A stretch of DNA of 64,000 bases from Ectobacillus ponti (GCF_024294785.1 NZ_JANCLT010000003.1:1-64000), one strand, 5' to 3'. Shown: positions 17,000 through 25,484, numbered from the stretch's first letter. Notes: generated by a model from the letters alone, not told the origin. Translations and numbers: made by a program.

Positions 17000-17525
17000 G
17001 GTCCTCCACCTCCAGTATCAATTTGAGCTGCTTCAGTCCATGGTGCAGCCGGGATTTTACCGTGCCGAGCGGAATACTTAAAATGTCGGCAATCTCCTTT
17101 TGCGGCAGGTCATGATAATATGCCAGCAGAATGACGGCCCGCTGCTCCTCAGATAGCTGCAGCAGCGCCTCGCGGATGGTCAGCCGGTCTTCAGGCGAGG
17201 GCGCCGGCTCTGCGGCGGGGGCCAAGAATGGCAGAAGCGAGCGCCATTTTCTGCGGCGGTTCAGCTTATTGATCATCAGGCGGTAGCCGATTTGAAGCAG
17301 ATAAGACTTCACACGCCCTTTTTCCGGCTGATAGCTTTGCTTGTTCCGCTCCAGCATGAGAAAGGCATCCTGCACCAAATCCATGCTCAGCTGCTCATCA
17401 TGGCTGAAGCGGTATAAAAAGGTGTACAGCGGGCCCTTTAAGAGCACATACAGTCTATCAAACGCTGCTCCGTCTCCCTGCTGAAAACGGAGCATGAGCC
17501 CCTCCTCTGTCTCAAACGGCTCCAT
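16968..17525 (-). CDS. ECF-type RNA polymerase sigma factor
   Basis: 185 residues. Sigma region 2 spans about 10-75 (FDRLYVLLKGPLYTFLYRF, LVQDAFLMLERN). A linker contains APAAEPAPSPEDR. Region 4 spans about 112-165 with the helix-turn-helix QKEIADILSIPLGTVKSRLHHGL. No region 1 or 3 is present. It is preceded (14-base overlap) and followed (32-base overlap) by genes for small membrane proteins. A candidate autoregulatory promoter lies upstream of the operon. ECF factors typically respond to envelope or oxidative stress; the signal here is unknown. Confidence 0.9.
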   Translation of the reverse strand: MEPFETEEGLMLRFQQGDGAAFDRLYVLLKGPLYTFLYRFSHDEQLSMDLVQDAFLMLERNKQSYQPEKGRVKSYLLQIGYRLMINKLNRRRKWRSLLPFLAPAAEPAPSPEDRLTIREALLQLSEEQRAVILLAYYHDLPQKEIADILSIPLGTVKSRLHHGLKQLKLILEVEDLDTRSFSEGT

Positions 17526-17886
17526 GCTTTTGCAGCTCCTTCAATCCCTTCAAAATAAGAGAAATGCGGCTTACCAAATACAGAATGGCAACAAGGGTCC
17601 ATGCCTGCGCCTGGTTGGTGAAAAACTGGACATAGTTATTGGTGATGGTATGCCCGCCCATCACCAGGAAGTTCAGCACCTGCACACAGATGACCGCGTA
17701 AGCAGCCAGGATGAGTGAAAGTGTATCAAACACATTCCAACGGAAAAACACCTTTGTTTGTTGAAAATCAATTTTTCGCCGTGCATCCCGTACAATATAC
17801 TTCCGGTCAAATGGAATCACAATTGCCAGAATCAATACAATCATCACACCAGCTACTATTAATGAAGCAATCCAGCCTGTTGTCAT
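17512..17886 (-). CDS. Membrane protein, first gene of the ECF sigma operon
   Basis: 124 residues with three hydrophobic segments (about 5-28, 50-72, 88-110) and a basic loop (FDRKYIVRDARRK). The start at 17886 is used because GGAGG lies 8 bases before it; an upstream in-frame ATG at 17949 has no such site. It overlaps the sigma gene by 14 bases. No family is recognised. A sensor or anti-sigma role is possible but only by position. Confidence 0.65.
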   Translation of the reverse strand: MTTGWIASLIVAGVMIVLILAIVIPFDRKYIVRDARRKIDFQQTKVFFRWNVFDTLSLILAAYAVICVQVLNFLVMGGHTITNNYVQFFTNQAQAWTLVAILYLVSRISLILKGLKELQKHGAV

Positions 17887-17922
17887 GTAAAACGCCTCCA
17901 GTTTTGTATTTTCATAAGTATA

Positions 17923-17948
17923 TACAAATGAAGAGGGGGGAAGGTTCA
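17923..17948 (-). promoter_or_regulatory. Candidate ECF autoregulatory promoter
   Basis: Minus strand: TGAACC (17943-17948), 16-base spacer, TGTA (17923-17926). ECF promoters in bacilli follow TGAAC-N16-CGTM, so the -35 fits well and the -10 has one mismatch. The predicted start lies about 30 bases before the first gene. Confidence 0.35.
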
Positions 17949-17953
17949 ACTTA

Positions 17954-17985
17954 TGTAAAAAAAAAGGACGACTTATCGTCCTTTT
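17954..17985 (-). terminator. Terminator of the S-box ABC operon, overlapping the stop codon
   Basis: Minus strand AAAGGACGA-TAAG-TCGTCC followed by nine T. The permease stop codon TAA is in the loop. Confidence 0.9.
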
Positions 17986-18980
17986 CGCTGTGTGAAAGAG
18001 AATGCGAGTGCTGCAATCAAAATTAAACCTTTGACAATGTCCTGTGCGAAGTAGGGTACATTCATCATGGTCAGGCCGTTCAAGATAATGCCGATCAGGA
18101 TGGAGCCAAGGAAAGTGCCGACTACGTTCGGTTTGCGAGCGCCGAACATGGCGTAGCCGATATAAGCAGCTGCCACTGCATCCATCAGGAGCGGTGCACC
18201 AGCAGAAACCTGCCCTGTTCCAATCCGGCTTGTCAGCACGATGCCGCCGATTGCCGCGAACAAGCCGCTGATGACATAAGCGTATGTACGGTAGCGATTC
18301 ACAGAAATGCCGGCAAGGCGGGCTGCTTCCCGGTTGCCGCCGGTCATATAGAAGAAGCGCCCGTACGTGGTTTTCTCCAAGAAGAGATACGCGATAATGA
18401 CTGCCACAACCATAATGATCACCGGGAATGGAATGCCCGCGACAGAGCCTTGTCCGATGAAAAGGAAGGACGGGATGAAACGTCCTGTCGCTGTGCTTCC
18501 GTTCATTGGCATGCCTTCATAGATGGAAGATCCTTTTGTCAGCGTCATCTGCAGACCGTTGATGATGTACATCACGCTCAGCGTGCCGAGCAAATCCGGA
18601 AGCTTGATGCGGATGACGAAAAATGCATTCAACAGGCCCACAACCAAGCCGCACAGAATCGGCAGCAGCAGCGCCAGCAGCAGCTCCTGGCGATAGACAA
18701 CAAGCGAGATGGCGGCTGTCACCGTGGCCAGGCTGGCGGTGGAGCCGACAGATAAGTCAAAGCCATCTACAATCAGAGTGAAGGTCACCCCGATTGCCAG
18801 CAAAGTTACGATAGAAACAGAGCGTAAGATGTCGCTGATATTTTGATAGGTTAAAAAAGCATCATTGACAATAGAGAAAAAGATGGTAACGCCAACAATA
18901 ATGGCGAGTGTTCCGAAGCGGTATAACGCATCCGAAACAGTAAGAGCTTTTTTTATTTTCGCTTCAGCGGTCTGTGCCAA
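17973..18980 (-). CDS. Ribose-type ABC importer, permease subunit
   Basis: 335 residues, RbsC/BPD_transp_2 family, with about eight to ten hydrophobic segments. Typical blocks are LTLIVDGFDLSVGS and TGGNREAARLAGISVNRYR. The start is TTG 18980, with AAGGAGGAATTCCGC before it, giving a 17-base overlap with the ATPase gene. It is the third gene of an operon under a SAM riboswitch, so the cargo is probably linked to methionine or SAM recycling rather than ribose itself. Confidence 0.85.
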   Translation of the reverse strand: MAQTAEAKIKKALTVSDALYRFGTLAIIVGVTIFFSIVNDAFLTYQNISDILRSVSIVTLLAIGVTFTLIVDGFDLSVGSTASLATVTAAISLVVYRQELLLALLLPILCGLVVGLLNAFFVIRIKLPDLLGTLSVMYIINGLQMTLTKGSSIYEGMPMNGSTATGRFIPSFLFIGQGSVAGIPFPVIIMVVAVIIAYLFLEKTTYGRFFYMTGGNREAARLAGISVNRYRTYAYVISGLFAAIGGIVLTSRIGTGQVSAGAPLLMDAVAAAYIGYAMFGARKPNVVGTFLGSILIGIILNGLTMMNVPYFAQDIVKGLILIAALAFSFTQRKGR

Positions 18981-20445
18981 GCGGAATTCCTCCTTCTGCA
19001 AGCTGCAAGAGCTGTTCTTCTGATGCTTCGTCCGGGCGCAGCTCGGCGGCAAAGCCATTCTTTGTCAATACAAGGATACGGTCTGCGATGCGCAGAGCCT
19101 CATCCTGCTCACCCGTTACATATAAGACGGAGCTTCCTGCATTTGTGATTTCTTCAATAAAACGAAACACATCTTCCTTCGCTGCTACATCCACACCTTT
19201 TGTCGGCTCATCGAGGATGAAGATGTCAGGTGAAAAGCCGGCCCATTTGGCAATGGACACCTTCTGCTGATTGCCGCCGCTCAGCCGCTGCACAAGCACT
19301 TCAGCCTGGCCTGGACGGATGTCGAAGCTCTGGATGGCAGTTTGTGCATGCGCCTTTTCGCGGGAAGGGCGGAGCCAGCCGCGCTGGTGCAGATTCAAGT
19401 GAGTGCCAATGCTCTCTGATAAAAATAAGCCTTGCTTGCGCCGCTCTTCCGGCACAAATGCAATGCCAGCCTCAATTGCTTCCTGCGGTTTGCGAATGGT
19501 GAGGGTTTTTCCCTCAATGGTTGCCCGGTACGCGTTACGGGCTCCAAACAGTGTTTCCGCCAGGGAAGACTTGCCGCTTCCGACCAGGCCGTAAATGACC
19601 AAGGTTTCGCCTTTGCGGATGCCGAAAGAGAGCGGGGCTTTGCCTCGGGACACGATCAGGTCTTCTACCTGCAGCTTGTATGGCGTTTCTATATTGCGGA
19701 CTGTGCGCTGCGACTTGGCTGCCGTTTTTCCGGTCATGGCTGTGACGATGTCGCGGTCCTCTGTGGCCGCAACCGGGGCTGAGAGAACAACATGGCCGTC
19801 ACGCAGTACGGTGACCGCATCCGCCAGCTTGCGGATTTCCGCAAGACGGTGCGAGATGAACAGAATGCCGACCCGCTGCTGCTTCAGGATTTGGACAAGC
19901 CTGCCGAAGTGCTCGGCTTCCTTTGGTCCAAGTGCGGCTGTCGGTTCATCAAACAGGATGAAGGAAGCGTGATTGGATAAGGCCCGTGCGATTAAGATCA
20001 GCTGCTTTTCATGCAGTGAGCAATTCGCAACGGGCTGATGCACATCCAAGTCTGCGTCCACAAGGGAGAGCAGGCGGCGTGCTTCCTCCTCCAGCCGGCG
20101 TTTCGAGAAGCGGACTGCTTTTTTGGAAGCGAGTTGGTCCATCAGTACATTTTCCAAAACGGACAGAGTGGGAATCAGGGCATGGTCGACTTCCTGGGCC
20201 ACAAAGGCAATGCCGGCTTCCTTTGCATCACGCGGTGAGCGGAAGGAGACGTTCTTGCCGTCAATGGAAAGAGCACCTGCGACAGGAGGGAAATCTCCTG
20301 CCGCGACCTTCATGAGGGTGCTCTTGCCGGCGCCATTCATGCCGAGCAGCGCATGCACTTCTCCTTGTTCCACCGTCAGCGACACCTTCTTCAAAACAGG
20401 TACCGCTCCGTAGCTGTGTGAAATGTCATGCAGTTGGAATGCCAT
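18964..20445 (-). CDS. Ribose-type ABC importer, double ATP-binding subunit
   Basis: 493 residues with two ABC cassettes, as in RbsA. The first has Walker A GMNGAGKST near residues 37-45 and a degenerate signature (SLHEKQLILIARAL). The second has GLVGSGKSS and LSGGNQQKVSIAKW with Walker B IFILDEPTKGVD. The start at 20445 shares bases with the stop of the binding-protein gene (TAATG) and has GGAGAAGGAGAAG before it; the longer frame to 20508 lies inside the preceding gene. Confidence 0.9.
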   Translation of the reverse strand: MAFQLHDISHSYGAVPVLKKVSLTVEQGEVHALLGMNGAGKSTLMKVAAGDFPPVAGALSIDGKNVSFRSPRDAKEAGIAFVAQEVDHALIPTLSVLENVLMDQLASKKAVRFSKRRLEEEARRLLSLVDADLDVHQPVANCSLHEKQLILIARALSNHASFILFDEPTAALGPKEAEHFGRLVQILKQQRVGILFISHRLAEIRKLADAVTVLRDGHVVLSAPVAATEDRDIVTAMTGKTAAKSQRTVRNIETPYKLQVEDLIVSRGKAPLSFGIRKGETLVIYGLVGSGKSSLAETLFGARNAYRATIEGKTLTIRKPQEAIEAGIAFVPEERRKQGLFLSESIGTHLNLHQRGWLRPSREKAHAQTAIQSFDIRPGQAEVLVQRLSGGNQQKVSIAKWAGFSPDIFILDEPTKGVDVAAKEDVFRFIEEITNAGSSVLYVTGEQDEALRIADRILVLTKNGFAAELRPDEASEEQLLQLAEGGIPLGTDR

Positions 20446-21563
20446 TATTTCTTCTCCTTCTCCAGCTTTGTCATCCATGGGGAATAAGCGGCTTTGGAAG
20501 TGCCCCATCCATTGATGTATTGGGAAAGCTTGTCCATGGTGATGGATTCTTTCGGCAGGGTTTCTTTTTCAACCAGATATGGCTCGACAGAGAATACATC
20601 GGGTGTTGCTTCGCCTGCCGCTTTTTGATACAGAATGCGTGTTTGTACTTTTCCGACTTCAGCCGGGTCTGCTGCGGCTGTTGCCACCCAAGGAGAGTTT
20701 TCCTTCTGCATCAGCTGCAGGTCTTCGTTGCTCAGATCGATGCCGTATACTTTAATGTCTGTACGGCCAGCCTGCTCCAGTGCTTTTACTGCACCTTTGG
20801 CAAATTCATCCCATGTTGCGAAAATCGCATCGAGGTCGCCTTTGTTCGGGTATTTTTTCAGCAGTGCCTCCACTTGTGCTTGTGTGTCCAGCGCTGTGTT
20901 GGCAGAGGCAGTACCAAAACGGGCAACTTCCTTGATACCCGGGTAGCGTTTGTAGAATGCATCGATGATGACGCTGCGGCGCTCCATTGGCGCGAAGCCG
21001 CCAACCCAAACCACCGCGATATTTCCTTTGCCATTCAAGTCCTCGCCCAGTGTCTTCAGAGACTTCCAAGCCAGGCTGTAGTCATCCTGATCAATGACTG
21101 TTACGCCGGGAATGCGAAGGTCGTTATCAAAGGCAACAACCGGGATGCCGGCTTTTACTGCCTTGTCCACGCCGTTTTTCAGCGCTTCCGCCCGGCCATG
21201 GTCGATCAGAATGCCATCAACCTTCGCATTAACGGCAGCGTCAAGATTGGAAGCCATCTTCGCCAAGTCATTATCAGAGTTGTATACTTGGACAGTTCCG
21301 CCGAAGGCTTCGACTTGCTTTTTCACACCTTCAATGTATTGCGTGGAGAAGGTCCCGATGGACATTTGCATAATCAGCGCGACTTTCAGCTTTTTGACTT
21401 TTGCAGGAACCTCCGCACTGGCAGAAGCAGGTGCTTCTGTTTTTGCTTCCTTTGTCGTTTCGTTTGCTACAGATTGCTTTTGCGGTGCTGCGGTTTGTTC
21501 ATTTGTGCAGGCTGCCAAAGCCAGCAGGCACAGGGCCAGCAGGGCGCTGATCCATTTTTTCAT
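20445..21563 (-). CDS. Ribose-type ABC importer, substrate-binding lipoprotein
   Basis: 372 residues. The lipoprotein signal ends in LALAAC with Cys19. The mature part is a periplasmic-binding-protein-like fold of the sugar-binding class (VALIMQMSIGTFSTQYIEGVKKQ, DGILIDHGRAEALKNGVDKAVKAGIPVVAFDN). The ribosome-binding site GGGAGGGATT lies before the ATG. It is the first gene after the S-box leader. The cargo is unknown; methylthioribose or another 5'-modified ribose from SAM recycling is the most economical guess. Confidence 0.88.
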   Translation of the reverse strand: MKKWISALLALCLLALAACTNEQTAAPQKQSVANETTKEAKTEAPASASAEVPAKVKKLKVALIMQMSIGTFSTQYIEGVKKQVEAFGGTVQVYNSDNDLAKMASNLDAAVNAKVDGILIDHGRAEALKNGVDKAVKAGIPVVAFDNDLRIPGVTVIDQDDYSLAWKSLKTLGEDLNGKGNIAVVWVGGFAPMERRSVIIDAFYKRYPGIKEVARFGTASANTALDTQAQVEALLKKYPNKGDLDAIFATWDEFAKGAVKALEQAGRTDIKVYGIDLSNEDLQLMQKENSPWVATAAADPAEVGKVQTRILYQKAAGEATPDVFSVEPYLVEKETLPKESITMDKLSQYINGWGTSKAAYSPWMTKLEKEKK

Positions 21564-21612
21564 ATGTAATCCCTCCCATGTTTTGTCCCTTATCAAGGCT
21601 GAGAAAAGCAAA

Positions 21613-21647
21613 AAGCCGCCTTTCCATATATCAAGAAAGACGGCATA
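21613..21647 (-). terminator. Terminator of the SAM riboswitch
   Basis: Minus strand GCCGTCTTTC / GAAAGGCGGC followed by five T, between the aptamer and the binding-protein gene. Confidence 0.85.
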
Positions 21648-21658
21648 GCTTTAATAAG

Positions 21659-21763
21659 CTCTTATCCCTCAGCATGTACATGCTGCAAGAATTAGCACCG
21701 TGCCCAAAAGGGTCGGTTGCCGGGCTTCGTAGGGCTAGTCCCTCCACCTGCTCTTGATAAGAC
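21659..21763 (-). ncRNA. SAM-I (S-box) riboswitch
   Basis: Read on the minus strand: P1 5' CTTATCAAGAG, then AGGTGGAGGGACTAGCCC, the conserved ACGAAGCCCGGCAACC, GGCACGGTGCTAATTC, and a 3' GAGGGATAAGAG that closes P1. These are the hallmark S-box blocks including the kink-turn GA region. A rho-independent terminator follows, so high SAM should stop transcription of the ABC importer. Confidence 0.95.
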
Positions 21764-21786
21764 GTTTGTATATTTAACTGTTTTGA

Positions 21787-21815
21787 ATTATTGCATTTAT
21801 TGGATTGTATGTCAA
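21787..21815 (-). promoter_or_regulatory. SigA-type promoter of the S-box operon
   Basis: Minus strand -35 TTGACA (21810-21815), 17-base spacer, -10 AATAAT (21787-21792), about 25 bases before the aptamer. Confidence 0.6.
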
Positions 21816-21903
21816 TTCAAATTTTCACTTTCTTATCATAAAATTCTTGAAAATGTAAGAAATGCTTGGAGGTGGAAATGCGGACTTTCTGCGTTGGCAC
21901 AAA

Positions 21904-21934
21904 TGAAAAAGGTGCCCGGAAACGGACACCTTTT
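21904..21934 (-). terminator. Terminator of the NCS2 permease gene
   Basis: Minus strand AAAGGTGTCCG / CGGGCACC followed by five T. Confidence 0.85.
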
Positions 21935-21936
21935 GC

Positions 21937-23238
21937 TCAGTGCGGTAAAAAAACAAGCTGATACAGGAAGAGCAGACCGAATACATACACCAGTGGATGT
22001 ACCATCTTTGCTTGTCCTTTTACAAGCTTCATCAGCGGGTAGGAGATAAAGCCAAGGGCAATGCCTGTTGCAATGCTGGAGGTAAGCGGCATGCTCAGAA
22101 TGACCAAGAATGCCGGAAATGCCTCATCGAAGTCATCCCAGTTAATATGGCGGACTGCACCCATCATGAGGGAGCCGACAATGATCAGGGACGGCGATGT
22201 AATGGCTGACACGCCGGACACCGCGCCGACGAGCGGGCTGAAGAAGGCGGAAACCCCGAACAGAATGGCTACGACAAGAGCGGTAAGACCCGTACGGCCT
22301 CCTGCCGCAACACCTGCAGAGGACTCAATGTAGGCAGTTGTCGGGCTTGTGCCGAACATGGCGCCCACAGTTGTGGCAATTGAGTCGCCAAGCAAGGCGC
22401 GGCCTGCGCGCGGCAGCTTGCCGTCCTTCATCAGCCCTGCCTGGGAGCTGACGCCGAGCAGGGTGCCGGTTGTATCAAACAGAGTAACAAGCAAGAAGGA
22501 GAAGATAACACCGTACAGACTATACTGCACCACATCCCCAATTGCATGGATTGGATTTGCAATCACGATGCCCTCCGGCAGCTGCGGCATGGAGGCAACA
22601 CCCTGCTTAAACTTCAGCTGTCCTGTAAAGGAAGCAATGATACCGGTGAGAACCATGCCGATGAAAAGGGCGCCGTTCACATTCAAGGCCATGAGAACGA
22701 TGGTAATGGCCAAGCCGACCAAAGCAAGCACAACGCCGGGGGAGTGCAGGTCACCCAGTCCGACCAGATTGGATGGATGCTTTGTAATAATGCCGGTGAG
22801 TCGCAGGCCGATGAATGCGATGAATAGACCGATGCCTGCAGTGATTGCATGCCGCAAATTAGCCGGAATGGCTTCCATCAGCCTTGTGCGGAAGGTGGTC
22901 AGAGACAAAATCAGGAACAGAATGCCTGTTACATATACGGCTGAGAACGCAATGGCAAAGGTAATGCCGGAGGTTGCTTTGACAACAGAGTAAGCGAAGT
23001 AGGCGTTCAAGCCCATGCCCGGTGCGATGGCAATCGGCATGTTTGCCAGAAATGCCATGCAGAGCGTGCCGACAAGAGCGGCAATGATGGTCGCGGTAAA
23101 TCCTTGGGCAAAGGGAACTCCGGCATCGGATAAGATAATCGGGTTTACCACGACGATATATGCCATTGTTAGAAACGTCGTAATTCCTGCCAAAATCTCA
23201 GTTTTGACAGATGTTTTTTGCTGGGATAAGTTAAACAT
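21937..23238 (-). CDS. NCS2-family purine (guanine/hypoxanthine/adenine) permease
   Basis: 433 residues with 12-14 hydrophobic segments. It carries AzgA/PbuG-type signatures: an N-terminal TEILAGITTFLTMAYIVVVNP, GMGLNAYF, and FGTSPTTAYIESSAGVAAGGRTGL. It imports purine bases by proton symport. No purine riboswitch is visible in the 160 bases upstream, unlike pbuG of B. subtilis. Confidence 0.92.
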   Translation of the reverse strand: MFNLSQQKTSVKTEILAGITTFLTMAYIVVVNPIILSDAGVPFAQGFTATIIAALVGTLCMAFLANMPIAIAPGMGLNAYFAYSVVKATSGITFAIAFSAVYVTGILFLILSLTTFRTRLMEAIPANLRHAITAGIGLFIAFIGLRLTGIITKHPSNLVGLGDLHSPGVVLALVGLAITIVLMALNVNGALFIGMVLTGIIASFTGQLKFKQGVASMPQLPEGIVIANPIHAIGDVVQYSLYGVIFSFLLVTLFDTTGTLLGVSSQAGLMKDGKLPRAGRALLGDSIATTVGAMFGTSPTTAYIESSAGVAAGGRTGLTALVVAILFGVSAFFSPLVGAVSGVSAITSPSLIIVGSLMMGAVRHINWDDFDEAFPAFLVILSMPLTSSIATGIALGFISYPLMKLVKGQAKMVHPLVYVFGLLFLYQLVFLPH

Positions 23239-23400
23239 ACAGATATTCCTTTCTGTTTCACGAATGATTCACACAACAGTTATATATATTATTCGCTTTT
23301 TAGTTGTTTGGCAAGAGTAAATTTTGCTGTGTATTTGTTTGTTAGCTTGCACCAATTTCGCACATGCTAAAGCCGACGAAGCTTAGGAGGGGAATGTAAA

Positions 23401-24270
23401 TTGGACCAAAATCAGCAAAAACAGACAGCTTTTCCGCCACAGCACCAGGAGCGGCAGCCCGGCTTGGAAACTCAAATGAATCCCACGCCAAAGAGTGAGG
23501 ACGACAATTACCGGGGCAGCGGCAAGCTGAAGGGGAAAACAGCCCTGATTACCGGCGGAGACAGCGGAATCGGCAAGGCGGTAGCCATTGCATTTGCGAA
23601 GGAAGGGGCAAATGTGGCCATTGCCTATTTAGACGAGCATGAGGATGCGCAGACAACGAAGCAGCAGGTCGAGAAGCATGGAGCAGCCTGTTTGCTATTG
23701 GCAGGAGATCTGGCACAGGAGGAACAGTGCCGGCATGTGGTGGAGGAGACGGTGAAGCAGTTCGGCGGGCTGAATATTGTCGTGAACAACATTGCCCAGC
23801 AGTATCCGCAGCAGCGCTTGGAGGATATCACAGCCGAGCAGTGGAACCGCACCTTTCAAATCAATGTGTTTTCCTACTTTGCTGTGACAAAGGCGGCTTT
23901 GCCGCACCTGCAGCAGGGAGACAGCATCATTAATACAGCATCCATTACCGCATATGAAGGCAATGAGCTGCTGCTGGATTACTCTTCTACAAAGGGCGCC
24001 ATCGTGTCCTTCACCCGTTCCCTGGCCAAGTCCTTGGTGCAAAAGGGAATCCGGGTCAACGGTGTTGCGCCGGGCCCCATCTGGACACCGCTCATTCCAG
24101 CGAGCTTTGACAGCCAGAAGGTCGCTGAGTTTGGGACAAATACGCCGATGGGCAGAGCCGGGCAGCCGTATGAGCTGGCGCCGGCATATGTATACTTGGC
24201 ATCCGGTGATTCTTCCTATGTCACCGGGCAAATGATCCATATCAATGGCGGCAAGCCTGTGGGCGGATAA
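23401..24270 (+). CDS. SDR-family NAD(P)-dependent oxidoreductase (YdaD/GsP39-like)
   Basis: 289 residues. The cofactor loop is ALITGGDSGIGKAVAIAFAKEGA. The catalytic Tyr and Lys lie in LLDYSSTKGAIVSFTRSLA. A 40-residue N-terminal extension rich in Gln and Pro is typical of the general-stress 39 branch. The start codon is TTG at 23401 with AGGAGGGGAATG before it. The substrate is unknown. Confidence 0.9.
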   Translation: MDQNQQKQTAFPPQHQERQPGLETQMNPTPKSEDDNYRGSGKLKGKTALITGGDSGIGKAVAIAFAKEGANVAIAYLDEHEDAQTTKQQVEKHGAACLLLAGDLAQEEQCRHVVEETVKQFGGLNIVVNNIAQQYPQQRLEDITAEQWNRTFQINVFSYFAVTKAALPHLQQGDSIINTASITAYEGNELLLDYSSTKGAIVSFTRSLAKSLVQKGIRVNGVAPGPIWTPLIPASFDSQKVAEFGTNTPMGRAGQPYELAPAYVYLASGDSSYVTGQMIHINGGKPVGG

Positions 24271-24281
24271 TAGCAAGCGAG

Positions 24282-24309
24282 AGGGCGGCCTTATGGGCCG
24301 CCTCCTTTT
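24282..24309 (+). terminator. Terminator after the SDR gene
   Basis: Stem AGGGCGGCC / GGGCCGCCT with a short CCTTTTC tail. Confidence 0.75.
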
Positions 24310-24376
24310 CTTGGCACTTATACTTTGGCAGGGATAACAAAAGCTATAAAGGCAATGCCACATGTGGAGGGTTAAT

Positions 24377-25150
24377 ATGAAACGAATCCTGACAGCCTGT
24401 ATCGTATCGTTGCTGCTTCTGTTTGTTCCGCAAGCGGCTGCCGAAGAAGAGCCCGACCATCTTATCCTGATTAATCTGGCCTCCAATCAGCTGTCCTATT
24501 TTGCGGACGGACAATATATCCGAACCTTCTCTGTCTCCACCGGCAAGCCGGACACACCAACACCGGAAGGCAACTTCTGCATTGTCAATAAATACCGCAA
24601 TAAAAAATATTATCGTAAAAATATCGCTGGAGGGGCGCCGAACAATCCGCTGGGAACCCGTTGGATGGGTCTCAGCAAACCGCAATACGCCATCCACGGC
24701 ACCAGCAAGGAATGGTCCATCGGCCGCTATGAATCCGGCGGCTGCATCCGGATGCATGACCGTGATGTGCAGTGGCTGTATGCCCGCGCCCCGTTACGGA
24801 CGACTGTCATTATTACCCGTTTTCATGAGCCTGTGGAGCATGCGGCCCACCGCCGCGGATACCGGGTGACCAGCTGGAATGGACAGCGTGTGCTGCAGAA
24901 CCAAATTGGCAGGCTCACTGTATTTGATAGAGTGCCGCTGTACTGGCGGGATCCGTATGGACAGCTCGTGCAGGTGCAGACAGTTATGCCGAATGAAGGA
25001 TTTGCCGTTCTGTCCCATGATGGAAAGGGCCAATATGACATTGGCGGCAATTTTTATATCTTTGATCCGAAGCAATCGAAAACGCGTTATATCCAGGTTC
25101 CGATTCATATCATGGCAAATCAGTACAAACGGCAAAGCGGTGTGAAGTAG
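24377..25150 (+). CDS. Secreted L,D-transpeptidase (YkuD family)
   Basis: 257 residues. A signal peptide ends around residue 22 (VPQAAA). The YkuD domain spans about 29-150 with catalytic His108 (AIHGTS) and Cys123 (SGGCIRMHD). The remaining 100 residues form an unassigned C-terminal extension. It likely cross-links or modifies peptidoglycan, possibly spore cortex or wall. The start at 24377 is chosen for its GGAGGG site and signal peptide. Single-gene unit. Confidence 0.9.
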   Translation: MKRILTACIVSLLLLFVPQAAAEEEPDHLILINLASNQLSYFADGQYIRTFSVSTGKPDTPTPEGNFCIVNKYRNKKYYRKNIAGGAPNNPLGTRWMGLSKPQYAIHGTSKEWSIGRYESGGCIRMHDRDVQWLYARAPLRTTVIITRFHEPVEHAAHRRGYRVTSWNGQRVLQNQIGRLTVFDRVPLYWRDPYGQLVQVQTVMPNEGFAVLSHDGKGQYDIGGNFYIFDPKQSKTRYIQVPIHIMANQYKRQSGVK

Positions 25151-25178
25151 GAGAAGTCTCTGCGAAGGCTTCTCTTTT
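25151..25178 (+). terminator. Terminator after the L,D-transpeptidase gene
   Basis: Stem GAGAAG / CTTCTC followed by TTTTC, starting at the stop codon. Confidence 0.65.
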
Positions 25179-25185
25179 CTCGTCC

Positions 25186-25217
25186 CGAAAAAAAGGATGC
25201 GGCATACACCGCACCCT
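25186..25217 (-). terminator. Terminator after the DUF1540 gene
   Basis: Minus strand GGGTGCGG / CCGCATCC followed by seven T. Confidence 0.85.
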
Positions 25218-25223
25218 CTGCAT

Positions 25224-25439
25224 TTAATATTTTTGTCTGAACGTCTGGCAGCATGTCTCGGCACTCGCGGCAACGTCGCTGCTGATTTCGTGGCCTTGCA
25301 GCACTGCATTGTAGTAGGATTCATCATTCAAATTCGTATATGCTTTAGAATCAGGCTGGACAACAATCGCATTTGCCTGGCAGAAGTTGCCCTGCCCCCA
25401 AAAATGACAGTTGTTTACTGCACAGCGTACCTCTGGCAT
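25224..25439 (-). CDS. DUF1540 domain protein
   Basis: 71 residues. The N-terminal CAVNNCHFWGQGNFCQA has the Cys spacing of DUF1540; a second Cys pair (ETCCQTF) lies near the C-terminus. It could bind metal, but function is unknown. The ribosome-binding site GGGGGGA lies inside the 3' arm of the hairpin that terminates the preceding thiol-oxidase operon. Confidence 0.8.
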   Translation of the reverse strand: MPEVRCAVNNCHFWGQGNFCQANAIVVQPDSKAYTNLNDESYYNAVLQGHEISSDVAASAETCCQTFRQKY

Positions 25440-25440
25440 G

Positions 25441-25484
25441 AAAATCCCCCCTTGTCCTTTATTGTGGACAAGAGGGGATTTTTC
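25441..25484 (-). terminator. Terminator of the thioredoxin/BdbC operon, containing the RBS of the DUF1540 gene
   Basis: Minus strand AATCCCCTCTTGTCC / GGACAAGGGGGGATT followed by TTTC and the DUF1540 ATG. Confidence 0.8.

Noticed and set aside
20418-21569. A 383-codon plus-strand frame across the binding-protein gene
   Set aside because: Antisense to a lipoprotein gene with intact signal and binding fold; product is Cys/Phe-rich and patternless.
23239-23400. Expected purine riboswitch upstream of the NCS2 permease
   Set aside because: None of the conserved purine-aptamer blocks is visible on the minus strand.
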